A stretch of 64,000 bases of DNA from Paludisphaera borealis (GTDB lineage: Bacteria; Planctomycetota; Planctomycetia; Isosphaerales; Isosphaeraceae), in the NCBI RefSeq assembly GCF_001956985.1, contig NZ_CP019082.1:4898001-4962000 (forward strand), written 5' to 3'. The translations under genes were made by a program, and so were the position numbers. Numbering within the stretch: position 1 is the first letter of the stretch; each line of letters starts with the position of its first letter. Below, piece by piece: positions 1-10,867 of this stretch. The notes under the pieces were generated by a model. That model saw only the letters and a program-made list of their open reading frames with translations. It made no database searches and was not told the DNA's origin.

Positions 1-11
1 CAAAAAAGTAA

Positions 12-115
12 GTGCGATTGGGAGCTTGCTCCCGCATGGGCCGCATGCCACGCGCGGCGGCAAGCCGCCGCACTCCAGATCCGCTTGGAACCGGCCTCAT
101 AGAGGCCGGCTACAA
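12..115. repeat. Dispersed repeat A, copy 1
   Basis: Two perfect hairpins (20-33, with a GGGAGC arm; 54-71, with a GCGGCGG arm) are followed by a palindrome ending in AGAGGCCGGCTACAA at 101-115. The same building blocks, with the hairpin pair in inverted orientation, occur at 38691-38828. This looks like a short intergenic repeat family, not a gene. Confidence 0.6.
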
Positions 116-290
116 AATACGGATTCTTCCGCTTCTCACTTCAAATCTCGTGCCGAACACGATTGCCGTTCCGGCCACCTTTTTCCGCAATAAACGAAGC
201 CATGCATTAGAATGCATAGTTGGATTTATTTCCGCGATCCATGAGTAATTCGCGCTCGAGCGCCTTCGGCGTGAAGTAACCGCTCGAACC

Positions 291-316
291 ATGCACTCGC
301 TTGCGCTTCGGGCTTG
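291..316. repeat. Dispersed repeat B, single arm
   Basis: This 26-bp sequence is identical to the reverse complement of the left arm (43430-43455) of the inverted repeat between 43430 and 43517. Only one arm is present here. Confidence 0.6.
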
Positions 317-483
317 GATTCGGAGTCATGCACTGCGCGGCGGGGAGTTTTACGAATTCTTTATCCCCGAGGGGCTCGTCTTTACTGCGGCTTTAGGCGG
401 CTCAGGCTAATAATGGAGTTCGAGGGGCGAACGATCGGGTCGAGCCCCAGTCGAACGTTCTGGACGCGGGAGGGGGGGCTGGC

Positions 484-567
484 ATGGATTTTCTGGCGAT
501 CGGGGTCGCGGCGCTTTGCATCGGCGCGACTATGGCGTTCGTGGCGATGGTCGATCGGCTCCATTGA
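484..567 (+). CDS. Tiny predicted membrane protein upstream of kdpF
   Basis: A 27-residue ORF encodes one hydrophobic segment (AIGVAALCIGATMAFVAMV) ending in DRLH. A purine-rich GGGAGGGGGG stretch lies just before its ATG, and it stops 10 bases before kdpF. Small proteins of this shape are often seen in front of kdpF in other bacteria, but I cannot assign a family name. It may be an extra small Kdp subunit or a leader peptide. Function is inferred from position only. Confidence 0.5.
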   Translation: MDFLAIGVAALCIGATMAFVAMVDRLH

Positions 568-577
568 GGATGATCGC

Positions 578-670
578 ATGACGTTGATTTATGGAATTGG
601 AGGCGTGGTCGTCCTCCTGCTTCTCGGATACTTGACCGTTGCGCTGCTCAAGCCGGAATGGTTCTCATGA
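578..670 (+). CDS. kdpF: Kdp potassium ATPase small subunit KdpF
   Basis: This 30-residue peptide has a single membrane helix ([15 protein letters not shown]) and the KPEWF C-terminus typical of KdpF. KdpF stabilises the KdpABC high-affinity potassium pump in the inner membrane. Its TGA overlaps the ATG of kdpA (ATGA at 667-670), indicating translational coupling in the operon. Confidence 0.9.
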   Translation: MTLIYGIGGVVVLLLLGYLTVALLKPEWFS

Positions 671-2442
671 CACCCAATATGCTTTTGCAGATCGCCCTTT
701 ACCTCACGGTGCTGGTCGCGCTTGTCAAGCCGCTCGGCGGTTACATGGCGAGGGTCTACGAGGGGACGTCCAGCGGGGCCGATCGCGTTCTCGGATGGCT
801 CGAACGCCTGATCTACCGCGCCGGCGGCGTCGACCGCGATGCGGAGATGAACTGGAAACAGTATGCGTCGGCGGTGCTGGTTTTCAACTTCCTGGGGTTG
901 GGCTTCGTGTACCTGCTTCAGCGCGTTCAGCACCTTTTGCCGCTGAACCCCCAGGGAATGCCGGCCGTCGGGGCGGATTCGGCGATGAACACGGCGATCA
1001 GCTTCGCGACCAACACCAACTGGCAGGGCTATGCGGGCGAGGCGACGATGAGCTACCTCACCCAGATGCTCGGCCTCACCGTGCAGAACTTCGTCTCGGC
1101 GGCTTCGGGGATGGCCGTCCTGGTCGCGCTCGTTCGCGGGTTCGTCCGCCGCGAGGCGTCGACCATCGGCAACTTCTGGGTCGACCTGACGCGGTCGACG
1201 CTCTACATCCTGCTGCCGCTCTCGCTCGTCCTGGCGGTGCTCCTGGTCAGCCAGGGGGTGGTTCAGAACTTCCAGCCGTATCGGACCGTCGAACTGATCG
1301 ACCCCGCGATCGACGCCTCGGGAACCACCGTTTCACAACAGGTCGTGCCGATGGGGCCGGCGGCGTCGCAGGTCGCCATCAAGCAACTGGGGACGAACGG
1401 CGGCGGGTTCTTCAACGTGAACTCGGCGCACCCGCTGGAGAATCCGACGCCGCTGACCAACTTCCTGGAAGTGCTGGCGATCTTGCTGATCCCCGCCGCA
1501 CTCTGCTACACGTTCGGGCGGATGGTCGGCGACGTCCGCCAGGGTTGGGCGATTCTGGCGGCGATGCTGGTCATCTTCGTCCCGCTCTTGCTGATCTGCG
1601 CCGGGGCGGAGCAGGGGGGGAACCCCGCGCTCGACAAACTCGGCGTCGACCAGTCGGCCGGCGGGCTGCAAGCCGGCGGGAACATGGAGGGCAAGGAGGT
1701 TCGGTTCGGGATCGCCGGTTCGGCGATCTGGGCCGCGGCGACGACGGCGGCTTCGAACGGCAGCGTCAACGCGATGCACGACTCGTTCACGCCGCTGGGC
1801 GGCCTGGTCCCGATGTGGCTCATGCAGCTTGGCGAAGTGGTCTTCGGCGGAACCGGCAGCGGACTGTACGGGATGATCGTCTTCGCGGTGATCGCCGTGT
1901 TCATCGCCGGGCTGATGGTCGGCCGGACGCCCGAATACCTTGGCAAGAAGATCGAGGCGTACGAGATGAAGATGGCGGCCCTCGTCGTCTTGATTCCGCC
2001 CATGGTCGTGCTGGTCGGCACGGCGATCGCGGTGCTCGGGCCGGGCTTGAACACGGTCGGATCGGACGGCGCGTCGAAGAGCCTGCTCAACAACCCCGGC
2101 GCGCACGGGTTCTCGGAGGTCTTGTACGCGTTCTCGTCGTGCGGCAACAACAACGGCAGCGCGTTCGCCGGCCTGAGCGCCAACGGCGTCTTCTACAACA
2201 TGGCGCTGGGCGTGGCGATGTTCCTGGCCCGGTACTGGCTGATCGTGCCGACGCTGGCCCTGGCGGGTTCGCTGGCGAAGAAGCGATTGACGCCCACGAC
2301 GGCCGGCACGCTGCCGACCCACACGCCGCTGTTCGTCGTGCTGCTCGTCGGCGCCGTGGTGATCCTGGGCGCGTTGACGTTCATCCCGGCGATCGCACTG
2401 GGACCGGCGGTCGAGCACTTGCAGATGATCGGCGGACGTTGA
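667..2442 (+). CDS. kdpA: Potassium-transporting ATPase potassium-binding subunit KdpA
   Basis: This 591-residue membrane protein is the ion-selecting channel-like subunit of the KdpFABC pump. The four pore signatures of the family are visible: [47 protein letters not shown] and [13 protein letters not shown] (Cys at about residue 492). Length is normal for KdpA. The start at 667 is chosen because it forms an ATGA overlap with kdpF; an in-frame ATG at 658 is less likely. kdpB follows after 44 bases. Confidence 0.95.
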   Translation: MTPNMLLQIALYLTVLVALVKPLGGYMARVYEGTSSGADRVLGWLERLIYRAGGVDRDAEMNWKQYASAVLVFNFLGLGFVYLLQRVQHLLPLNPQGMPAVGADSAMNTAISFATNTNWQGYAGEATMSYLTQMLGLTVQNFVSAASGMAVLVALVRGFVRREASTIGNFWVDLTRSTLYILLPLSLVLAVLLVSQGVVQNFQPYRTVELIDPAIDASGTTVSQQVVPMGPAASQVAIKQLGTNGGGFFNVNSAHPLENPTPLTNFLEVLAILLIPAALCYTFGRMVGDVRQGWAILAAMLVIFVPLLLICAGAEQGGNPALDKLGVDQSAGGLQAGGNMEGKEVRFGIAGSAIWAAATTAASNGSVNAMHDSFTPLGGLVPMWLMQLGEVVFGGTGSGLYGMIVFAVIAVFIAGLMVGRTPEYLGKKIEAYEMKMAALVVLIPPMVVLVGTAIAVLGPGLNTVGSDGASKSLLNNPGAHGFSEVLYAFSSCGNNNGSAFAGLSANGVFYNMALGVAMFLARYWLIVPTLALAGSLAKKRLTPTTAGTLPTHTPLFVVLLVGAVVILGALTFIPAIALGPAVEHLQMIGGR

Positions 2443-2486
2443 CGCATCGGTAGAGCGTTCGATTCACAAGAACTGGATATAAGGCG

Positions 2487-4559
<2,073 letters not shown>

Positions 4560-4576
4560 CCATAATGGAGATCGCC

Positions 4577-5170
4577 ATGAGAGCTCAACTAAGACCGGCG
4601 CTGACGACGTTCATCCTGCTCACGGTGGTCACCGGGGTCGCTTACCCGCTGATCGTGTCGGCGATTGCACAGACCCTGTTCGCATACCGGGCGAACGGCA
4701 GCCTCATCGTTCGGGACGGCGTCGTCGTCGGCTCGGAGTTCGTCGGCCAGCCGTTCGACGACCCGCGCTACTTCTGGTCGCGGCCCTCGGCGGCCGGGCC
4801 GAACGGTTACGACGGCGCCGCGTCGAGCGGTTCGAACCTAGGGCCGACCAACCCGGCCCTGGTCGAGGCCGTCAGCCAGCGGATCGCGACGTTGCGGAAG
4901 AGCGACCCGGAATCGAACCGACCGGTCCCGATCGATCTCGTCACCGCGTCCGCCAGCGGCCTTGACCCGGACCTCAGTCCGGCGGCGGCCGAGTTCCAGG
5001 TGGAGCGCGTGGCGCGTGAACGGCACCTGCCCGTCGAGCAGGTGCGCGGGCTCGTCGCCCAGCACGTCCTGGGCCGGAGTTCCGGCCTGATGGGAGAAGC
5101 GCGCGTGAACGTCCTCAAGCTCAACCTCGCGCTCGACGGACTCGGCCGCGGGAGCGATTCGGTTCGATGA
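4577..5170 (+). CDS. kdpC: Potassium-transporting ATPase subunit KdpC
   Basis: This 197-residue protein has one N-terminal membrane helix (about residues 8-30, LTTFILLTVVTGVAYPLIV) and the KdpC periplasmic domain with QPFDDPRYFWSRPSA and GSNLGPTNPAL. The start at 4577 is preferred because GGAG lies about seven bases upstream; an in-frame ATG at 4565 is the alternative. The stop overlaps the kdpD start (ATGA, 5167-5170). Confidence 0.94.
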   Translation: MRAQLRPALTTFILLTVVTGVAYPLIVSAIAQTLFAYRANGSLIVRDGVVVGSEFVGQPFDDPRYFWSRPSAAGPNGYDGAASSGSNLGPTNPALVEAVSQRIATLRKSDPESNRPVPIDLVTASASGLDPDLSPAAAEFQVERVARERHLPVEQVRGLVAQHVLGRSSGLMGEARVNVLKLNLALDGLGRGSDSVR

Positions 5171-7857
5171 GAGAAATCCGACCCGACCCCGACGCTCTGC
5201 TGGCCCAGGTGGAATCCGACGGCGAACACTCGACGCGCGGGCGGTTGAAAATCTTCTTCGGTGCGGCGCCGGGGGTTGGGAAAACGTACGCCATGCTCGG
5301 CGCGGCCCGCGAGGTCGCCGCCGAGGGCGAGGACGTCCTGATCGGCTACGTCGAGCCGCACGCGCGTCGCGAGACCCTGGCCTTGACCCTGGGCCTCGAC
5401 TTCCTGCCCCGGCGGAGCGTCGAGCACGGCGGGACGACGCTCGAAGAGTTCGACCTCGAAGGGGCGCTCAAGCGGAAGCCGAAGCTGATCCTGGTCGACG
5501 AGCTGGCGCACACGAACGCGCCGGGGTCGACGCACGCCAAGCGCTGGCAGGACGTCGACCAGCTGCTCGACGCGGGGATCAATGTCTATACAACGCTCAA
5601 CGTCCAGCACCTGGAAAGCCTGAACGACGTCATCGCGCGGATCACCGGCGTGGTGGTCCGCGAGACGGTGCCCGACGCCGTCTTCGACGCCGCGCACGAG
5701 GTCGAGCTGATCGACCTGCCCCCCGACGACCTGATCGAGCGGCTGCGGGAAGGGAAGGTTTACATCCCGGGCCAGGCGGCCAGGGCCATGGACAACTACT
5801 TCAAGAAGGGGAACCTGTTCGCCCTTCGCGAGCTGGCGCTGCGGCGGACGGCCGAGCGGGTCGGGGCCCAGGTTCAGGGCTATCGCCAGGCCCACGCGAT
5901 CTCCGGCACCTGGCAGAGCAGCGAGCGGCTGTTGGTGTGCGTGAGCCCCAGCCCGCTCTCGGGCCGGCTCGTCCGGGCCGGGCGGCGCATGGCGTCGAGC
6001 CTGAACGCCCCGTGGATCGCCGTGTACGTCGAGACCCCGGCGACGGTGGGCCTCGGGGGCGTCGACTGGGAACGGCTTCAGCGGCACCTCCAGCTTGCGG
6101 AACGCCTGGGCGCGCAGACGGCGACGCTCAGCGGGGTGAACGTCATTGATGAGCTGCTGCACTACGCGCGTCGGCAGAACGTCACCAAGATCCTCGTCGG
6201 CAAGCCCCAGGAGCCGCGCTGGAAGGAGCTGCTGCGGGGATCGTTCGTGTACGAGCTGACCCGCAAGTGCGGCGACATCGACGTCTACGTCATCAGCGGC
6301 GAGACCGACGGCGGATCGCCGCGCGGTCGACCAGCCGCCCAGAAAACTTCGAGCCGCCTCCCCTACCTCGGGTCGGCCCTCATCATCGCGGTCTGCACGG
6401 GGGTGGGCTGGCTGGTCTCGATGCGATCCGCATCCGTGAACGTGATCATGGTTTATCTGATCGGCGTCGTGCTGGCGTCGCTCCAGTTCGGCCAGGGGCC
6501 GTCGGTGCTGGCCTCGGTGCTGGCCGTGGCCGCGTTCGATTTTTTCTTCGTCGAACCGCAGATGAATTTCGCGGTGGGCGACACCGAATACCTGTTCACG
6601 TTCGCCGTCATGCTGGCGACCGGGCTGGTGATCAGCTCGCTGATGAGTCGCGTTCGGATGCAGGCCGACCTCGCGAGGCGTCGCGAGCAGCGGACCTCGG
6701 CGCTTTACTCGTTGACCAAGGCGCTGTCCGGCCTATTGACCTTGGACGACGTCGTCCGGGCGGTGGTGCGGGACGCCGGCGCGGCGTGCGACGCTCAGGT
6801 CGTCGTCTTGCTTCCCGACCCGTCGAAAGGGCTGGCGGCCCACCCGTCGCCGGGTGGATTCACGCTTTCCGAGCGCGACCTCGCCGTCGCCCGGTGGGTC
6901 CACGACAACCGGCGGACGGCCGGGCTTGGGACCGACACGTTGCCTTCGGCCGAGGCCCTGTTTCTCCCCCTGATCGACGCCGGGCAGGCCGTCGGCGTGC
7001 TGGGGGTGCGGCCGTCGAGCCCCGAGCTGCTGAACGAACCGGAACGGTTCCACCTCGTCGAGACCCTGGCGAGCCAGGCGGCCGTCGCTCTTGGGCGACT
7101 GCGGTACGCCGAGGACGCCGAGCGGATCAAGGTGGAAGTCGAGACCGAGCGGATGCGGAACACACTGTTGAGTTCGGTCTCCCACGACCTGCGCACTCCC
7201 TTGACGGCGATCGCCGGCGCGAGCAGCGCCCTGGTCGAGGCCGGCGACGCCATCCCCTCGAGCATGCGCCGCGAGCTGCTGGAGTCGATCCTCGAAGAAT
7301 CGGAGGCGCTCAACCGTCTCGTCGGCAATCTCCTCGACGCGACGCGGCTCGAAGGGGGCGCGCTCCTGCCGAACAAGGACTGGCAGTCGATGGAGGAACT
7401 GCTGGGCGTGGTTTACGGGCGGCTCGCGCGTCCGCTTCATGACCACCCGGTGCGGTCGGACGTGCCGCCGGACCTCCCGCTGTTCGCGGGCGACGGCACG
7501 CTCATTCAGCAGGTGCTCCAGAACCTCCTGGAGAACGCCGCGAAGTATTCGCCGAGCGGGTCGCCGATCGACGTGAAGGTGGAGGTGCGCGACGAAGCGA
7601 TCGTAGTAGAAGTCGCCGACCGCGGCCCCGGGTTGCCGGAAGGCGAGGGGGAGCGGATCTTCGAGAAGTTCCGCCGCGCGCCGCATTCCCTGAACCGCAC
7701 CGGCGCGGGGCTCGGCCTCGCCATATGCCGGGGGGTTGTCAACCTGCACGGCGGCAGGATCTGGGCGGAGAACCGTCCCGGGGGGGGCGCCGTCTTCCGG
7801 TTCAGCCTTCCGCTGGGCGACGCGGCCCCCATGGAACCGGAAGCGGAGGCCTCCTGA
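5167..7857 (+). CDS. kdpD: Osmosensitive potassium-channel sensor histidine kinase KdpD
   Basis: This is an 896-residue sensor kinase. Domain order is: N-terminal KdpD domain with Walker A GAAPGVGKT (residues 32-40) and LVDELAHTNAPGS; a universal-stress-protein-like domain; four closely spaced membrane helices (about 398-500, DUF4118); a GAF-like region; HisKA with SVSHDLRTPLTAI (His at about 673); and a C-terminal HATPase with NLLENAAKYSP and GLGLAICRG. It senses potassium or turgor status and phosphorylates KdpE. The kdpABCDE order suggests the operon controls its own pump. Confidence 0.95.
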   Translation: MREIRPDPDALLAQVESDGEHSTRGRLKIFFGAAPGVGKTYAMLGAAREVAAEGEDVLIGYVEPHARRETLALTLGLDFLPRRSVEHGGTTLEEFDLEGALKRKPKLILVDELAHTNAPGSTHAKRWQDVDQLLDAGINVYTTLNVQHLESLNDVIARITGVVVRETVPDAVFDAAHEVELIDLPPDDLIERLREGKVYIPGQAARAMDNYFKKGNLFALRELALRRTAERVGAQVQGYRQAHAISGTWQSSERLLVCVSPSPLSGRLVRAGRRMASSLNAPWIAVYVETPATVGLGGVDWERLQRHLQLAERLGAQTATLSGVNVIDELLHYARRQNVTKILVGKPQEPRWKELLRGSFVYELTRKCGDIDVYVISGETDGGSPRGRPAAQKTSSRLPYLGSALIIAVCTGVGWLVSMRSASVNVIMVYLIGVVLASLQFGQGPSVLASVLAVAAFDFFFVEPQMNFAVGDTEYLFTFAVMLATGLVISSLMSRVRMQADLARRREQRTSALYSLTKALSGLLTLDDVVRAVVRDAGAACDAQVVVLLPDPSKGLAAHPSPGGFTLSERDLAVARWVHDNRRTAGLGTDTLPSAEALFLPLIDAGQAVGVLGVRPSSPELLNEPERFHLVETLASQAAVALGRLRYAEDAERIKVEVETERMRNTLLSSVSHDLRTPLTAIAGASSALVEAGDAIPSSMRRELLESILEESEALNRLVGNLLDATRLEGGALLPNKDWQSMEELLGVVYGRLARPLHDHPVRSDVPPDLPLFAGDGTLIQQVLQNLLENAAKYSPSGSPIDVKVEVRDEAIVVEVADRGPGLPEGEGERIFEKFRRAPHSLNRTGAGLGLAICRGVVNLHGGRIWAENRPGGGAVFRFSLPLGDAAPMEPEAEAS

Positions 7858-7897
7858 TTTCGGGAGCGAAACGCATGAACAATTCAGGTGGAACATC

Positions 7898-8596
7898 ATG
7901 TCTGCAAACGATACTCGCGTCCTGGTGATCGAGGATGAGCCGCCGATCCGGCGCTTTCTCCGCGCGTCGCTCAACGCCAATGGGTATGACGTGATCGAGG
8001 CCGATACGGCCCAGGGGGGCATGCGCGAGGCCGCGACGCAGCAGCCGGACCTCGTCGTCCTGGATCTGGGCCTTCCCGACCACGACGGCCTGGAGGTCAT
8101 TCGCAGGGTGCGGGAGTGGTCGTCGGTGCCGATCATCGTGCTCTCGGCCCGTGGGCAGGAAGCCGACAAGGTGGCGGCGCTCGACGCCGGCGCCGACGAC
8201 TATTTGACCAAGCCGTTCGGCGTCGGCGAGCTGCTCGCGAGGCTTCGCGTCTCCCTGCGTCACGGGAATCGCCGCGGCGACGCGACTGAGAACCCCGAAT
8301 TCGTCGTCCGGAACCTTCGCGTCGATTTCGTGCGGCGATTGGTCTTCCTTGACGACCAGGAGCTTCGCCTCACGCCGATCGAGTACCGCCTGATTTCGAC
8401 GCTGATCAAGCATGCGGGGAAGGTCGTCTCCCACCAGCAGCTCTTGAAAGAAGTCTGGGGCCCGCACGCCACGAAGCAGACCCAGTACCTCCGCGTCTAC
8501 ATGGGCCACCTGCGCCACAAGATCGAGGCCGACCCCGCCCGCCCCCAGATCCTCCTTACCGAAGCCGGCGTCGGCTACCGCCTCGCCGCCGAGTGA
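7898..8596 (+). CDS. kdpE: KDP operon response regulator KdpE
   Basis: This 232-residue OmpR-type regulator has a receiver domain with VVLDLGLPDHDGL (phospho-Asp 56) and LTKPFGVGELLARL, followed by a winged-helix DNA-binding domain with LRLTPIEYRLISTLIKHAGK and YLRVYMGHLRHKIE. The ATG at 7898 lies 41 bases after the kdpD stop; an in-frame upstream extension overlapping kdpD is not conserved-looking. It probably activates kdpFABC at low potassium. Confidence 0.94.
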   Translation: MSANDTRVLVIEDEPPIRRFLRASLNANGYDVIEADTAQGGMREAATQQPDLVVLDLGLPDHDGLEVIRRVREWSSVPIIVLSARGQEADKVAALDAGADDYLTKPFGVGELLARLRVSLRHGNRRGDATENPEFVVRNLRVDFVRRLVFLDDQELRLTPIEYRLISTLIKHAGKVVSHQQLLKEVWGPHATKQTQYLRVYMGHLRHKIEADPARPQILLTEAGVGYRLAAE

Positions 8597-8635
8597 GCGA
8601 AGGCCCACGGCGGTCTTGACAGTGTCGGTTTAAGG

Positions 8636-9868
8636 TCAAGGCTGACGACGAGGGAGGACGAAGGCGAAGGTCGAGCCGCGTCCGGGGGCGGTGGCGACTT
8701 CGACCCGGCCGCCGTGGAGTTCGACGAACGTCTTGACGAGGCAGAGGCCCAGGCCGATCCCCCGCTTGTCGAACTGGTACTCGCCCGAGGAGTGGTGGAG
8801 GGTGTCGAACCCCGTGAAGAAGGGCTCGAACAGGTGGCGCTGTTCGGCGAGGGCGACGCCGGCGCCCTGGTCCTGAACCTCGACGCGGACCGAATCCGAC
8901 TCGTCGGGGTCGTCGCGGGCTTCGATCCGGATGGTCTTGCCGTCGGGCGTGAACTTGATCGCGTTGGCCACGAGGTTGATCAGCACGTCGTGGATCTTGG
9001 CGGGGTCGCAGGCGATGGGTTCGAGATCCGCCTGGACGTCGACCGCGACGTCTTGCCCGCGCGCTTCGAGATAAGGGGCCAACGCGGCGAGGGTGGACTG
9101 GATCAGGGTTTCGAGGTGGACGGTCTCGATGCTCAGGGTGTGCGTGAAGTCGTCGTTTTCGACGAGCTTGAACATCCGGCCGACGGTCCGGGCCAGGCGG
9201 CCGGCGGCGGCGTTGATCCGCTCGATCCAGGCGTGTTCCGCGGGCGAGGCCGTCGGCCCTTGCGACAGCTTCCAGAGGTCGGCCAGGCCGAGGATGACGG
9301 TCACCGGCGTGTTCAACTCGTGGCTGGCGACCTGGAGGAAGGCGGTTTTGAGGCGGTTGGCTTCGGTCAGCCGTGCGTTGGCGGCTTGAAGCTCGGCCAT
9401 GAGCCGGTTCTTCTCGACGATCAGGTCGCGGCGCTCGACGGCTTGGCGGATCGCCCGTTGCAGCTCGTCGGGGTCCCAGGGCTTGGCGAGGTACTGGAAC
9501 ACGTGCCCCAGGTTGACGGCGTCGATGACGGTGCGGAGGTCGGAGAAGGCCGTGAACAGGAGCCGGGTGGTCTCGGGACGGACGGCCGCCGCGCGGCGGA
9601 GGACTTCGACGCCGGTCATCCCCGGCATCCGCTGATCGGAGAGGATCGCCGCCACGTCGGGGGTCGCGGCCAGGAATGCGAGGGCCTCCTCGCCGTTGTC
9701 GCGGGTAACGATCTGGTAGTCGATGCGGAGCAGGTCGTGGAGCGATTGCAGGACCTCGACCTCGTCGTCGACGACGAGCACGATCGGCCGTCGCCGCGCG
9801 CGCGGTGGCTCGGCGGCCTCGCGGAGGGCCGTCGTCTGAAAGTCTTGACCTTCGATGATGGGCGGCAA
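8636..9868 (-). CDS. Receiver-histidine kinase (REC-HisKA-HATPase)
   Basis: This is a 410-residue soluble two-component protein. The receiver comes first (LVVDDEVEVL, phospho-Asp 78 in LSDQRMPGMTG, Lys in YLAKPWDPDEL), of the type often paired with c-di-GMP phosphodiesterases. A linker helix leads to HisKA with QVASHELNTPV (His 183), and then HATPase with NLVANAIKFTPDGK and GIGLGLCLVKTFVELHGG. No membrane segment is seen, so it is likely a mid-relay kinase whose activity is set by another phosphodonor. It converges on kdpE with a 39-base gap; its partner is unknown. Confidence 0.88.
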   Translation of the reverse strand: MPPIIEGQDFQTTALREAAEPPRARRRPIVLVVDDEVEVLQSLHDLLRIDYQIVTRDNGEEALAFLAATPDVAAILSDQRMPGMTGVEVLRRAAAVRPETTRLLFTAFSDLRTVIDAVNLGHVFQYLAKPWDPDELQRAIRQAVERRDLIVEKNRLMAELQAANARLTEANRLKTAFLQVASHELNTPVTVILGLADLWKLSQGPTASPAEHAWIERINAAAGRLARTVGRMFKLVENDDFTHTLSIETVHLETLIQSTLAALAPYLEARGQDVAVDVQADLEPIACDPAKIHDVLINLVANAIKFTPDGKTIRIEARDDPDESDSVRVEVQDQGAGVALAEQRHLFEPFFTGFDTLHHSSGEYQFDKRGIGLGLCLVKTFVELHGGRVEVATAPGRGSTFAFVLPRRQP

Positions 9869-9917
9869 CGCGGTACTCCAATCGGCCGTGCATCGACGGT
9901 GCGCGTCGGGGCCGATT

Positions 9918-10760
9918 TCAGGAGGTTTCCGACCTGGGAAAACGCTTCAGAAGGGTGACTTCGTTGCCCGATCGATTGTATTTCATCTCGTCCACCATCC
10001 CCTGGCAGATCAGCATACCGAACCCGCCGGCGCGGAGGCCGAGCTTATCGCGGACGTCGAGGTGCGAGAACGGGTCGTCGGGCGCCGCGGCGTGCGGCAG
10101 GTCGCCGCGGTCGAAGCCCGAGCCCTGGTCGCGGATCACGATTTCGAGCTGGTCCTCGTGGACCCGGTAGGTGATGCTCACCAGCCGGTCGGACTGGTGC
10201 TGGTTGCCCCACTCGATGGCGTTCTGGGCCATCTCCATGACGGCCTGGCGGATCTGCATGACCTGGTCGTTCGAGAGCGGCGTGGTTTGGCAGACGTTCA
10301 TCAGGAAGTCGTTGAGATCCTTGAGCAGGGTGATCTCGCTGTTGAGTTCGACGTGGACCTCGCCGTGGAGGCTGCGTAGGAGCATGCTTTCGCGCCAGGC
10401 GCGGGCGGTTTCGATCGCTTCGAAAAGCTGGTCGACGCCGTAGGGCTTGGTGACGTAGGCGTTGGCGCCGACGCGGAAGCCGTGGACGCGGTGCTGGCGG
10501 TCGTCGAGCGCGGTGAGCATGACGACGGGGACGAGCATCGTCGCCCGATCGGTCCGCAGGCGTCGGCAGACGTCGAAGCCGTTGATGTCGGGGAGCATCA
10601 GGTCGAGCAGCACGACGTCGGGCATGTGCTTCTGGGCCAGCACGAGCGCCGTCTCGCCGTCGGCGGCGATCATCGACGAGAAGTCGCGTAGGCGGAGTAT
10701 CCGGGAGACGAGCCCCGCCTGCTCCGGATGGTCCTCCACGATCAGAGCTGTTGCCTTCAT
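9918..10760 (-). CDS. Response regulator fused to an RsbW-like HATPase
   Basis: This 280-residue protein has an N-terminal receiver (LIVEDH, phospho-Asp 53 in LLDLMLPDINGFD, YVTKPYGVDQLFEA) and a C-terminal HATPase_c_2 domain (MEMAQNAIEWGNQHQ, IVIRDQGSGFD, GGFGMLICQGMVDE) like anti-sigma Ser kinases. There is no HisKA domain. The Met at 10760 is chosen because the receiver starts there; an upstream in-frame extension is low-complexity. It may be phosphorylated by the neighbouring REC-kinase at 8636-9868, 49 bases downstream. That pairing is inference. Confidence 0.85.
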   Translation of the reverse strand: MKATALIVEDHPEQAGLVSRILRLRDFSSMIAADGETALVLAQKHMPDVVLLDLMLPDINGFDVCRRLRTDRATMLVPVVMLTALDDRQHRVHGFRVGANAYVTKPYGVDQLFEAIETARAWRESMLLRSLHGEVHVELNSEITLLKDLNDFLMNVCQTTPLSNDQVMQIRQAVMEMAQNAIEWGNQHQSDRLVSITYRVHEDQLEIVIRDQGSGFDRGDLPHAAAPDDPFSHLDVRDKLGLRAGGFGMLICQGMVDEMKYNRSGNEVTLLKRFPRSETS

Positions 10761-10867
10761 CGTGTTTCCCGCTGGGCCAGTCGCAGCCCAAGTTTCAGTA
10801 CGACCGTCGTCCCGACCTGGACGGGCCTGAGAGCACTGCGAGGAAGCCGTAGGATTGCATTTCGTCG

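Larger units (their letters stand above)
1..483. other. Non-coding leader region before kdp, with repeat copies
   Basis: I see no credible gene here. The stretch holds two hairpin motifs (20-33 and 54-71), a palindrome around 91-110 and a 26-bp motif (291-316), all of which recur elsewhere in the window. A possible promoter for kdp would have to lie in the AT-richer stretch from about 330 to 420, where a TAATAAT-like element is visible near 407-413, but no good -35 partner stands out. No known riboswitch pattern was recognised. Confidence 0.5.

Noticed and set aside
1-483. Potassium or c-di-AMP riboswitch before kdp
   Set aside because: No conserved pattern of either class could be seen.
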